NCBI RefSeq assembly: GCF_025359345.1
Contig: NZ_JANYGQ010000012.1
Coordinates: 1 to 64,000, forward strand
From: Mucilaginibacter sp.
GTDB taxonomy: Bacteria; Bacteroidota; Bacteroidia; Sphingobacteriales; Sphingobacteriaceae
DNA length: 64,000 nucleotides
Direction of reading: 5' to 3'
This document shows, piece after piece, positions 8,175 to 15,733 of this stretch. Position numbers and translations under genes: made by a program. Position 1 is the stretch's first letter; each line of letters begins with the position of its first letter. The notes under the pieces were generated by a model. The model was given only the letters and a program-made list of their open reading frames with translations, was not told where the DNA came from and did no database searches.

Positions 8175-9521
8175 TTAGTTTATTACGTAAAATTCAACTC
8201 TAAAATAGTTTCCGTGATCGTCGCTTCTGTACGATATTTCACCACCCATTTCCTGGGTCATCAATTTTGCTATCGAAAGGCCTAACCCAACGCGGTTTTC
8301 GGTATGCTCCGATGCCTCGCTTAACGCATTAAGTTTGTTAAACATATCGTCAAGTTCCCGCTGGCCAATTGAAATACCTTCATCTATTATTTCAAAAACA
8401 AACTTCTGGCGCTGTAAACTGGTTACAACCTTGATATTATTGTTTGTTTGCGAAAATTTAATAGCGTTTGATAATAAGTTCTGGAAAACCTGACCGGCAA
8501 AAACACGGTCGAGGTTAACATTTATAGGTGTTTTTTGTATCTCGTCAATCAAATGAATATTTTTCATTTGAGCGGTTTCAGTCAACCCTTTAAATATATG
8601 CTGAACCTCGGAGTTAATGTCGAACACTTCGAGCTTAAAACGCATCTCGGGCGACTCGATTTCCTTAACGTCCATTAGCTTATTAAGCAGGTACTGCATT
8701 TTTGTGGCCGATTCGGCAATATAGCCTACAAACTCGGTTTGGTCGGCGCTAAGGCGATACCCTTCTTCCTTAATCATATTGTTACTCATGATTATTGAAC
8801 CTGCGAGGTTCTTTAAATCGTGGCCGGCAATATTTATAAAGTTGTTTTTGTGGTTGTCAAGCTTGCGCAGTTCGTCGTACTGGGCATCAATAATATTATT
8901 TTTCTCGGCAATGTCGCGGTTTTGCTCTTTAAGTTGCTCGTTCGATTTGGTGATTAACAGCTGTGAGCGTACATCGCGTTCGATGATTTTATAACGCGCA
9001 CCCGGCACAAAGCAAGATATTAATGCAATGATGAAGAAAAACTGCCCGCCGTTTTGGATTACAATGTCAAGCGTATATTGGCTAAAAAGAATAAAAAATA
9101 TGCCCAGCAGCACCAATGCCAGCAATGCCTGTAAAACGGAGTTGATGGGCTCCCAAAACACCTGCAGGTTAAAAAACAGGAATATGGCACCGAACAATAG
9201 GTAATAAACGTTTAACTCGCCAATATCAACTATATTACATAATAAAGCTGAAGTGACAGATATTAAAAATAATGAAATATGTAATAATATCCGGAAATTG
9301 TAGTTCTTACGTTGAAAAATGCTGTAAAGCCCTAAAATAACAAGGTCGGTAATAATACGTGCAATAAAGAACTGCAGCCAATAATTATTGGCGAATATAA
9401 AATCAACAATGCTGAACAAGGGATAAACAAACAATATCATCCAAATGATATTATTGGTCTGGTACCAGGCCTTCTTTGAGATTTCTTTGTTTAGTTCTTC
9501 TTTTGTTAGTTGGACAAACAT
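8175..9521 (-). CDS. Membrane sensor histidine kinase
   Basis: A 448-residue kinase with six or so N-terminal helices (about residues 25-190) and no extracellular sensor domain. A short coiled coil follows (about 195-225). The HisKA helix carries H in AGHDLKN near residue 236, the N box is NLLSNAIKFS near 349-358, and a GLGLSIAKLM G2 box lies near 415-424. The G1 box reads DEGISIG rather than the usual DNGxGI, so one of its two glycines is replaced by serine. No response regulator is encoded beside it. It is the first gene of the exopolysaccharide operon, 13 bp before the BcsB-like gene, which points to control of polymer synthesis by a membrane or intracellular signal. The partner regulator is unknown. 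Confidence 0.88.
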   Translation of the reverse strand: MFVQLTKEELNKEISKKAWYQTNNIIWMILFVYPLFSIVDFIFANNYWLQFFIARIITDLVILGLYSIFQRKNYNFRILLHISLFLISVTSALLCNIVDIGELNVYYLLFGAIFLFFNLQVFWEPINSVLQALLALVLLGIFFILFSQYTLDIVIQNGGQFFFIIALISCFVPGARYKIIERDVRSQLLITKSNEQLKEQNRDIAEKNNIIDAQYDELRKLDNHKNNFINIAGHDLKNLAGSIIMSNNMIKEEGYRLSADQTEFVGYIAESATKMQYLLNKLMDVKEIESPEMRFKLEVFDINSEVQHIFKGLTETAQMKNIHLIDEIQKTPINVNLDRVFAGQVFQNLLSNAIKFSQTNNNIKVVTSLQRQKFVFEIIDEGISIGQRELDDMFNKLNALSEASEHTENRVGLGLSIAKLMTQEMGGEISYRSDDHGNYFRVEFYVIN

Positions 9522-9613
9522 TAGTTAGGTTTTCTTAAATTATGATAGGATTGTTGTTATCAATAAATTTAATTCGTATAAAGTAACTCAAAATATTCAA
9601 TACGTTTAAGCAC

Positions 9614-10765
9614 ATGTTTTGCACATATAAACATATTCATTACACTGTTGGCGCGTTATTAAAAAACATATTTATTTTTATGTTATTGATTGCTGCGCCT
9701 GCTGATATAGCAAAAAGTAATCCAACCACCCCAAATTTTCGACAAATGGCTTTCAAGCGTGCCAAAAGTCTCGATAACGGAATCTCTATTTCATGGTACG
9801 AACAAACCTGGAATAAAGACATTTTAGCTAAAACTCCGTTAAAAACCGCTGATTTTGAGCTTTTAAAACGCCTCGGTATTAAAAGCCTTAGGCTTCCTGT
9901 AGCGTTTGCGTATTTTGAATCCCAACAAACTCCGTTCGGGCAATTATTTTCCCACATTGATAAATTTGTTAAACAGTGCCATGCTTATGGGTTTAAGGTT
10001 ATAATTGATTATCACAATGGTAACTTTAATGATAACAACTACAATACCGAGACCCCGAAGCTAATTGATTTGTGGACAAAACTCACCAAAAGGTACCTGC
10101 ATGTAAATCATGACGACCTGTTTTTCGAGTTATACAACGAGCCACCGCACATGAATCCCGAAACCTGGAAGGACGCCGCTTACAACATTACTACTGCCAT
10201 CAGGAAGATTGATAAAGAACGAACTTTAATTATAGGCGCCTCAAATTATAACAGCATCTATGAATTGAGCCGGTTTGTACGGCTGGCCGACGAAAATGTT
10301 ATATATACCTTTCATTTTTATGAACCTTTTTTGTTTACGCACCAGGGAGCGGAGTGGATCGGCGCCCAGGAAAGCACCACCGGTGTGCCGTTTCCATACA
10401 ACCAGGCAACTTTTCCGGCGCTGAACACGAGGGCAAAAAATACTGACGGAGAGAAGAATTATAACAAATATAAGTTAGACGGGAACGAGCAATCGGTGCG
10501 CGATAAGCTGCAGATTGTAAAAAGCTGGGCGGCAAGATATGATGTACCGATATTGTGCGGCGAATATGGCGTATATAATAAGTACGCCGATATTGACAGC
10601 CGTTGCCGCTATATTAAAACAGTAAGGCAATCACTTAAAACATTAAACATCCCCGGGATGTTATGGGATTATAATACTAATTTTTCTATTTTTAACGGGG
10701 CCCCCTCGGTGAACAACCTGCCCGATTGCATGAAAGACGCCATAGGTTATGGCGCGCAAAAATGA
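9614..10765 (+). CDS. Glycoside hydrolase family 5 endoglucanase
   Basis: A 383-residue secreted GH5 enzyme. After a hydrophobic N-terminus (about residues 12-34) the mature (beta/alpha)8 barrel carries the family hallmarks. LRLPVAFAYFE lies near residues 96-106. The acid/base glutamate E176 lies in YNEPP and the nucleophile E317 in CGEYGVY. HFYEPF lies near 233-238. GH5 enzymes of this type cut beta-1,4-glucans or related mannans. It diverges from the exopolysaccharide operon, with a 92-bp shared promoter region. This matches the usual pairing of a synthase locus with a trimming endoglucanase (BcsZ, a GH8, in classical cellulose operons). The role in trimming is inferred from position; free cellulose degradation is the alternative. 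Confidence 0.88.
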   Translation: MFCTYKHIHYTVGALLKNIFIFMLLIAAPADIAKSNPTTPNFRQMAFKRAKSLDNGISISWYEQTWNKDILAKTPLKTADFELLKRLGIKSLRLPVAFAYFESQQTPFGQLFSHIDKFVKQCHAYGFKVIIDYHNGNFNDNNYNTETPKLIDLWTKLTKRYLHVNHDDLFFELYNEPPHMNPETWKDAAYNITTAIRKIDKERTLIIGASNYNSIYELSRFVRLADENVIYTFHFYEPFLFTHQGAEWIGAQESTTGVPFPYNQATFPALNTRAKNTDGEKNYNKYKLDGNEQSVRDKLQIVKSWAARYDVPILCGEYGVYNKYADIDSRCRYIKTVRQSLKTLNIPGMLWDYNTNFSIFNGAPSVNNLPDCMKDAIGYGAQK

Positions 10766-10790
10766 TAATTTTTTTGTGGTTATAAATAGC

Positions 10791-10798
10791 TAACTTTG
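10791..10798 (+). promoter_or_regulatory. Bacteroidota -7 box of the desaturase gene
   Basis: TAACTTTG matches the TAnnTTTG consensus of the Bacteroidota primary sigma factor and lies 17 bases before the ATG at 10816. A TTTG that could serve as -33 lies upstream, but with shorter spacing than usual. Confidence 0.5.
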
Positions 10799-10815
10799 CA
10801 CCATTAATATTTAAT

Positions 10816-11793
10816 ATGAGATTTTTTGACGATAAGCGACGCGAGGTGATGCAACACATCGAAAAATTCATGCTTGAAAAAAAGGATGAATACCTGAAAC
10901 CCATCGATACCATCTGGCAGCCATCTGATTTTCTGCCCGATTCATCCCGCGATACTTTCTTTAGCGAAATTAAAGAACTGCGTGAAAGCGCCCAGGGCTT
11001 GTCGTACGACCTGATAGCCGTTTTAGTTGGCGATACCATTACCGAAGAAGCTTTACCAACTTACGAGTCGTGGTTAACCATGGTTGAAGGCGTGTCTGAC
11101 GATGAAGCAGGTGGCTGGATGCAATGGACCCGGCACTGGACCGGCGAAGAAAACCGCCACGGTGACTTATTAAACAAATACCTCTACCTGTCGGGCCGTG
11201 TAAATATGCGGATGATGGAAATTTCAACCCAGTATTTAATATCCGATGGTTTTGACATCGGTACCGGGCACGATCCATACCGTAACTTTATTTATACCTC
11301 GTTCCAGGAACTGGCCACTAATGTTTCTCACCGTCGTGTCGCTTCGGCTGCAAAAAAAGATGGCGATACATTGCTGTCAAAAATGTGTGGCGTTATCGCC
11401 AGCGACGAAGCGCGTCACGCTAAAGCCTATAAATATTTTATTGAAAAGATATTTGAGGTTGACCCGAGCGAGGCCATGATTGCATTTGAGGATATGATGC
11501 GCAAAAAAATTGTTATGCCGGCGCACTTTTTACGCGAGGTTGGTTTAAAAATAGGCCAAACATTCGGCCATTTTACTGATGCCGCACAACGGCTGGGTGT
11601 ATACACCGCTATTGACTATGTTGATATACTAAAAGAGCTGATAGAAGACTGGCACATTGAAAGCATGGTTGACCTTAACGAAACCGGCGAAAAAGCCCGT
11701 GATTATATCATGAACCTGCCCACTCGTTTATTACGCGTTGCCGAGCGGATGAAAAACCCCGGGCTTGAATATAAGTTTAGCTGGATTGGGTAA
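10816..11793 (+). CDS. Acyl-ACP desaturase (soluble di-iron, Fab2/DesA type)
   Basis: A 325-residue soluble enzyme of the ferritin-like di-iron family. It would introduce a cis double bond into acyl-ACP using O2 and reduced ferredoxin. Both EExxH-type iron motifs are present: EENRH near residues 111-115 and DEARH near 197-201. HDPYRNFIYTSFQE, which contains another ligand glutamate, lies near 153-166. TYESW near 83-87 is also typical. No membrane segment is present, as expected for the soluble class. A clear promoter box precedes it, and the convergent MscS gene follows after 37 bp. The likely role is adjusting membrane fluidity, for example in the cold. Confidence 0.92.
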   Translation: MRFFDDKRREVMQHIEKFMLEKKDEYLKPIDTIWQPSDFLPDSSRDTFFSEIKELRESAQGLSYDLIAVLVGDTITEEALPTYESWLTMVEGVSDDEAGGWMQWTRHWTGEENRHGDLLNKYLYLSGRVNMRMMEISTQYLISDGFDIGTGHDPYRNFIYTSFQELATNVSHRRVASAAKKDGDTLLSKMCGVIASDEARHAKAYKYFIEKIFEVDPSEAMIAFEDMMRKKIVMPAHFLREVGLKIGQTFGHFTDAAQRLGVYTAIDYVDILKELIEDWHIESMVDLNETGEKARDYIMNLPTRLLRVAERMKNPGLEYKFSWIG

Positions 11794-11830
11794 GGTAGCT
11801 GCATTTCTATATCATCACTAATATCATTGC

Positions 11831-13477
11831 TTATTGCTCCTTCTGGACTTTAAAGCCAGGCTTTACGTAATCTTTCGGTTTGTAATCATCCGGGATTTGT
11901 ATGGTGTTTCCATCGCGCAATGCTGTGTAATGCGGTGACATAATTTCCACACCTGCTTCATTAAATTTGTCCTGTATTTGCTGATGTAGATTTGAGTAAA
12001 TCAAGGCCATTTTGTGCGACTGTGAAGTGTAGGCATTCACCTGGTAGGTAACGTTAAAGTCATTCAGGTCGGTTTGTAAAATAAATGGCTTAGGCTCTGC
12101 CATTATCCCCTCTGTAGCCAAAGCGGCATCAATCATCAAACCATGGATAATACTCCACGGCGCATCATAACCAATGGTAATGCTGGTGTGCAATATCAAC
12201 CCCAAATTTTTTGATGATGTAGTGTAATTGACCACAGCACCGCCTAATATGGTTGAATTTGGTACTGTAATATCTTCGTTTTTAATGGTACGAATCCGCG
12301 TTACCAGCAGGTTCTTCTCAATAATATCGCCGGTAATTTCCCCAACTTTTACACGGTCACCAATTTTAAACGGGCGCATGTAAGTAAGTACCAGGCCCGC
12401 CACCATGTTTGAAATTGCTGACGACGAGCCGAGCGAAAATAGCACGCCTAAAAAAACAGTTACCCCCTGGAAAATTTTCGAATCGGAGCCAGGCAGGTAC
12501 GGGAATATCATCACAAACATAAAAGCATAAAGTAATACCCTGATAATGTTATAAGTTGGTTTGGCCCATTCGGGGTAAAAGTTTTTTATGATGATTGCCC
12601 CGTTTTCAATCTCGGTTGCAATAAACTTTACTAATTTTACAATATACCGGGTTGCAAGATAAATTACTGCAATAGTCAACAGGTTGGGTATGTAGTGTAA
12701 TATGCCGAGCAAAATGTTTTTAACCGGGTTGATAACGTAGCCAAGCAGCTGGTTGGCAATAGCTTTCGTCCAAGGAAAAATGAGGAATGCGATAGGTAAT
12801 GCAAGATAAACCAATAATACGATTACAAATAAACGCAGCACACGTAGCGAGCTTGTAAGAACTGGCAAAATCCGGTTGGCGTATCTTACCGGCGCCCCCT
12901 TCTCTCCTAATTTAGCGATCCGGCTTTCCCACGCTTTAATCATTTTTAGCTTTAGCCACCTGAATGCGCGGTTTACCAGCCAAATAAGTAAAAGCAGGAT
13001 AATCACAACAGCCAGCGCCTCGAGGATGTTGATGATAACATCTTTAACACTGTTACTTTCAAAAACACTGCCCAGGTTTTTCTTTAAAATAGTTACATAG
13101 CTAGCGGCAAGCTGCGGCCTGTCTAATTCGGAAAATTTGGCATCTTCATCAGTAATAGCTAATAGCAGCTGGGAATTATAGGTGATGGAGGAGTTAGCAG
13201 AGTCGTTTTTTAGCACTATCGAATCCGGATTAAAGTCAATCCTGGATATAATATCGGCTATACGGCTGCTGACTACGCGGGCCCTTTCCTTAGTGTCGAA
13301 TAAGCCCTGACCTCTGTAAAACTTAAAGAGCGTATCGTCCTTCACTATTACAGGTTCACCGATATTTACCCCCTTGATAACTGCTGCCGGTTTCTGTACA
13401 GCCGACGTCTTTGTTTGCCCGTATGTCAATACAGCGAACAGCAAAAAAAACGATAGACAGCAAGTTTTTGGTAACAT
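11831..13477 (-). CDS. MscS-family mechanosensitive ion channel
   Basis: A 548-residue inner-membrane channel. After a signal peptide (about residues 1-20) comes a periplasmic stretch (about 25-145), then helices at about 150-170, 208-235, 255-300 and 310-345. The pore helix and MscS beta domain follow: FLGVLFSLGSSSAISNMVAG near residues 365-385, MRPFKIGDRVKVGEITGDI, and VPNSTILGG near 425-433. The C-terminal alpha/beta domain is at about 440-530. The extended periplasmic N-terminus places it among the larger MscK/YnaI-like variants. Its task is release of solutes under osmotic downshock. It stands 35 bp downstream of a small hypothetical gene on the same strand. Confidence 0.92.
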   Translation of the reverse strand: MLPKTCCLSFFLLFAVLTYGQTKTSAVQKPAAVIKGVNIGEPVIVKDDTLFKFYRGQGLFDTKERARVVSSRIADIISRIDFNPDSIVLKNDSANSSITYNSQLLLAITDEDAKFSELDRPQLAASYVTILKKNLGSVFESNSVKDVIINILEALAVVIILLLLIWLVNRAFRWLKLKMIKAWESRIAKLGEKGAPVRYANRILPVLTSSLRVLRLFVIVLLVYLALPIAFLIFPWTKAIANQLLGYVINPVKNILLGILHYIPNLLTIAVIYLATRYIVKLVKFIATEIENGAIIIKNFYPEWAKPTYNIIRVLLYAFMFVMIFPYLPGSDSKIFQGVTVFLGVLFSLGSSSAISNMVAGLVLTYMRPFKIGDRVKVGEITGDIIEKNLLVTRIRTIKNEDITVPNSTILGGAVVNYTTSSKNLGLILHTSITIGYDAPWSIIHGLMIDAALATEGIMAEPKPFILQTDLNDFNVTYQVNAYTSQSHKMALIYSNLHQQIQDKFNEAGVEIMSPHYTALRDGNTIQIPDDYKPKDYVKPGFKVQKEQ

Positions 13478-13512
13478 AGGCAGCTTTTTATATTTAAAGC
13501 TACAGAAAATTA

Positions 13513-13839
13513 TTATCCTTCTAAAACCAGGGTTACGTTACCGTCCATCGCCAGCTCTTCGAACAGGGAGTTAAGGATAGATTCCACGGTTATCGAATTT
13601 ACGTCATCAACATAATGCTCCGAACGTGTAACGTGGAGTTGAGTCCCTTGTGGTTCTATCCTGAATAAAAAGCCTTCGTAGGTTTCCGGCTGCCAAATTT
13701 CAACTGCGCCGTTTTTTTCTGAAATGTCAAAACTCATGTCGCTTTGTTTTTGCTCGTGGAAAAGCGGGTTAAGTTTTTGCTGTAACAAGGCGAGTATTTC
13801 GGCTGTGGAAGTTGTTTTATGTATATTTATGATTTTCAT
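13513..13839 (-). CDS. Hypothetical small acidic protein
   Basis: A 108-residue soluble acidic protein. I do not recognise a family. It has an N-terminal helix (TSTAEILALLQQKLNPLF), then several likely beta strands with KNGAVEIWQPETYEGFLFRI, and a C-terminal helix with ILNSLFEEL. No cysteine, signal peptide or membrane segment is present. It precedes the MscS gene by 35 bp on the same strand, so co-transcription is plausible, but a functional link is not shown. Confidence 0.55.
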   Translation of the reverse strand: MKIINIHKTTSTAEILALLQQKLNPLFHEQKQSDMSFDISEKNGAVEIWQPETYEGFLFRIEPQGTQLHVTRSEHYVDDVNSITVESILNSLFEELAMDGNVTLVLEG

Positions 13840-13938
13840 GGCGATAGTTGTTATTTAATAATTACAAGTACATAGTTGTATTTGTTTGGATTTTTCAATT
13901 TAGTCAATGCTTATCGTCAATGCATTGCGAATAGGTGT

Positions 13939-14162
13939 TGCACCCTACGGGGCAAAAAATGTGTGGTAGCGTTTTTTTCTACCAATATTGGGCTCCTAAA
14001 GGAGCCGGGTGCCGGGCCGTTAAAATTGTGTGCAAGAAAAAAAATGAATACCGTAAACCGCCATTTCTCCGTGCTAAACCCCGCATGCTAAGCAGGCCCC
14101 ATCGGGGCCAAATATTGGTAGCAAAAAAAAGAAGAGGGTTTTTCGCCCCATAGGGCGCGAAA
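13939..14162. repeat. Inverted-repeat element with nested palindromes (REP/MITE-like)
   Basis: Two arms of about 68 bases face each other: 13939-14006 and 14094-14162. Read as reverse complements, both have the order C-CCTA-GGGG palindrome, A/T run, CTACCAATATT, then a second palindrome (GGCTCCTAAAGGAGCC in the left arm, GGCCCCGATGGGGCC in the right). The 87-base centre has no clear gene. Short ORFs over it are not convincing. It sits between divergent genes and looks like a dispersed noncoding element. Confidence 0.72.
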
Positions 14163-14254
14163 CCTAAGCGCCATGCTTTAAACATAATGTATTCACGATA
14201 ATTTCCGCTTTTAGTTCAAATACCTCATATTTACCTTATAAACATCGATCAAAT

Positions 14255-15277
14255 ATGAAATACAAATTATTAGGCCGTTCGGGTCTTAAAGTTTCTGAAC
14301 TATGCCTGGGTACAATGGGTTTTGGTACCGAGGCCGGCTGGGGCGCCGATAAAGACGCCAGCTTTGAAATTATGGACGCATTTGCTAACGCGGGCGGTAA
14401 TTTTTTTGACACGGCCAACTTGTACAAAATGGGTACCAGTGAAAAAATCATCGGTGATTATATCAGCAACCATGACCGCGATTATTTTGTGCTGGCCACT
14501 AAATACTCACTAAAAGATAATACCACCAACCCCAACGCATCGGGCAATAACCGTAAAAACATGATGCGCAGTGTAGAGGAAAGCCTCAAACGCCTGAAAA
14601 CTGATTTCATCGACCTGCTTTATCTCCATATTTGGGATGATATAACCCCGATTGATGAGGTAATGCGCGCCATGGATGATTTAATAAAACAAGGTAAGGT
14701 AACCTATGCCGCCATAAGCGATACCCCGGCCTGGGTGGTTGCCAAGGGCAATACGCTTGCCGAACTGATGGGCTGGAGCCAGTTTATAGCTTTGCAAGTA
14801 GAATATAGCCTGCTATCCCGCACGCCCGAGCGCGAGTTGATACCCATGGCTAAACATTTCGGTGTTACTATTACCCCATGGGCGCCATTGGGTGGAGGCG
14901 CATTAACCGGCAAATACCTGCGCGGCGAGCAGGGCCGCATAAAAGCCGAAAGTGTGCGCCGTAACGACCGCAGCACCGAAATAACCAAAGTTGTTATGGC
15001 CATTGCGGAAGAACTTGGTACAACACCCGGTAACGTTGCATTAAAGTGGACCATGCAGCAGGGGTTCTCGTCGATACCTATTGTTGGGGCTACCAAACTA
15101 AGCCAGCTTGAAGACAACCTCAAAACAGTTGATGTTGAGCTAAGTACCGATCATTTGAAACGCCTTGATGAAGTAAGCGCCATACAACTTGGGTTTCCAG
15201 GAGATTTTTTCAGAGAGGATGCTGTCAGGCTGAATAATTTCGGCGGATTTTATGATAAGGTGGAGAAGAGGGTTTGA
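14255..15277 (+). CDS. Aldo/keto reductase
   Basis: A 340-residue NADPH-dependent oxidoreductase with a TIM barrel. It shows the family tetrad: D in FFDTANLY (near residue 51), Y in LYKMG (near 56), K in LATKYS (near 83), and H in LYLHIWD (near 123). LCLGTMGFGTE near residues 17-27 and the C-terminal cofactor loop with SIPIVGATKLSQLEDNL near 271-287 are typical of the YhdN/AKR11-13 group of bacterial enzymes. The substrate cannot be read from the sequence. It stands alone between a repeat element and a terminator. Confidence 0.92.
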   Translation: MKYKLLGRSGLKVSELCLGTMGFGTEAGWGADKDASFEIMDAFANAGGNFFDTANLYKMGTSEKIIGDYISNHDRDYFVLATKYSLKDNTTNPNASGNNRKNMMRSVEESLKRLKTDFIDLLYLHIWDDITPIDEVMRAMDDLIKQGKVTYAAISDTPAWVVAKGNTLAELMGWSQFIALQVEYSLLSRTPERELIPMAKHFGVTITPWAPLGGGALTGKYLRGEQGRIKAESVRRNDRSTEITKVVMAIAEELGTTPGNVALKWTMQQGFSSIPIVGATKLSQLEDNLKTVDVELSTDHLKRLDEVSAIQLGFPGDFFREDAVRLNNFGGFYDKVEKRV

Positions 15278-15340
15278 TGTGCGAATGTGCAGATGTGCGG
15301 ATGATTTGATGATTTGAAGATGTGTTAATTTGAAAATACG
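15278..15340 (+). repeat. Degenerate direct word repeat
   Basis: Just after the stop codon the sequence repeats GATGTGCGAATGTGC/GATGATTTGAAGATG-like words several times. It is noncoding and of the same general kind as the other intergenic word repeats in this window. Confidence 0.5.
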
Positions 15341-15413
15341 TAATGGCATTGTCCCTTCAGCCTGGTTGAAGACTTCGAAATTTGATAGGAATGGCATACT
15401 TTTTTTAAATATT

Positions 15414-15456
15414 AAGCCCTTGTTTCGAGCCGTGGCTTTCAACAAGGGCTTTTTGT
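15414..15456 (+). terminator. Terminator after aldo/keto reductase
   Basis: AAGCCCTTGTT pairs with AACAAGGGCTT, and a T run follows. It lies about 135 bases after the stop. The remaining bases to 15679 are AT-rich, and I see no gene in them. Confidence 0.75.
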
Positions 15457-15679
15457 TCTCGCGAACAAATAAGGTTTAGGGGCGACATAAAAATAAGGCA
15501 AAAATGCATGTTGTCACACCCGTATTAACACCCAATTTTTTCGGGTGTTTTCCGCACATTTTTTACGTAAAAACCGCAATTTTTAACTTTTAGTGTAGTT
15601 TTAGTAAGTTATAATTATTTATTAATTAATAGTTAGTGGAGGGTAAATTCATCCGATGCGTATTTTCCGCGAAAAGCAA

Positions 15680-15711
15680 AAAAGGCCTGCTATTTTGATA
15701 GCAGGCCTTTT
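15680..15711 (-). terminator. Terminator of clpC
   Basis: AAAAGGCCTGCTAT pairs with ATAGCAGGCCTTTT around a 4-base loop, 22 bases past the clpC stop on the minus strand. A and T flanks make it symmetric. Confidence 0.88.
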
Positions 15712-15733
15712 ATATCATATTAAGTATGGGTAA

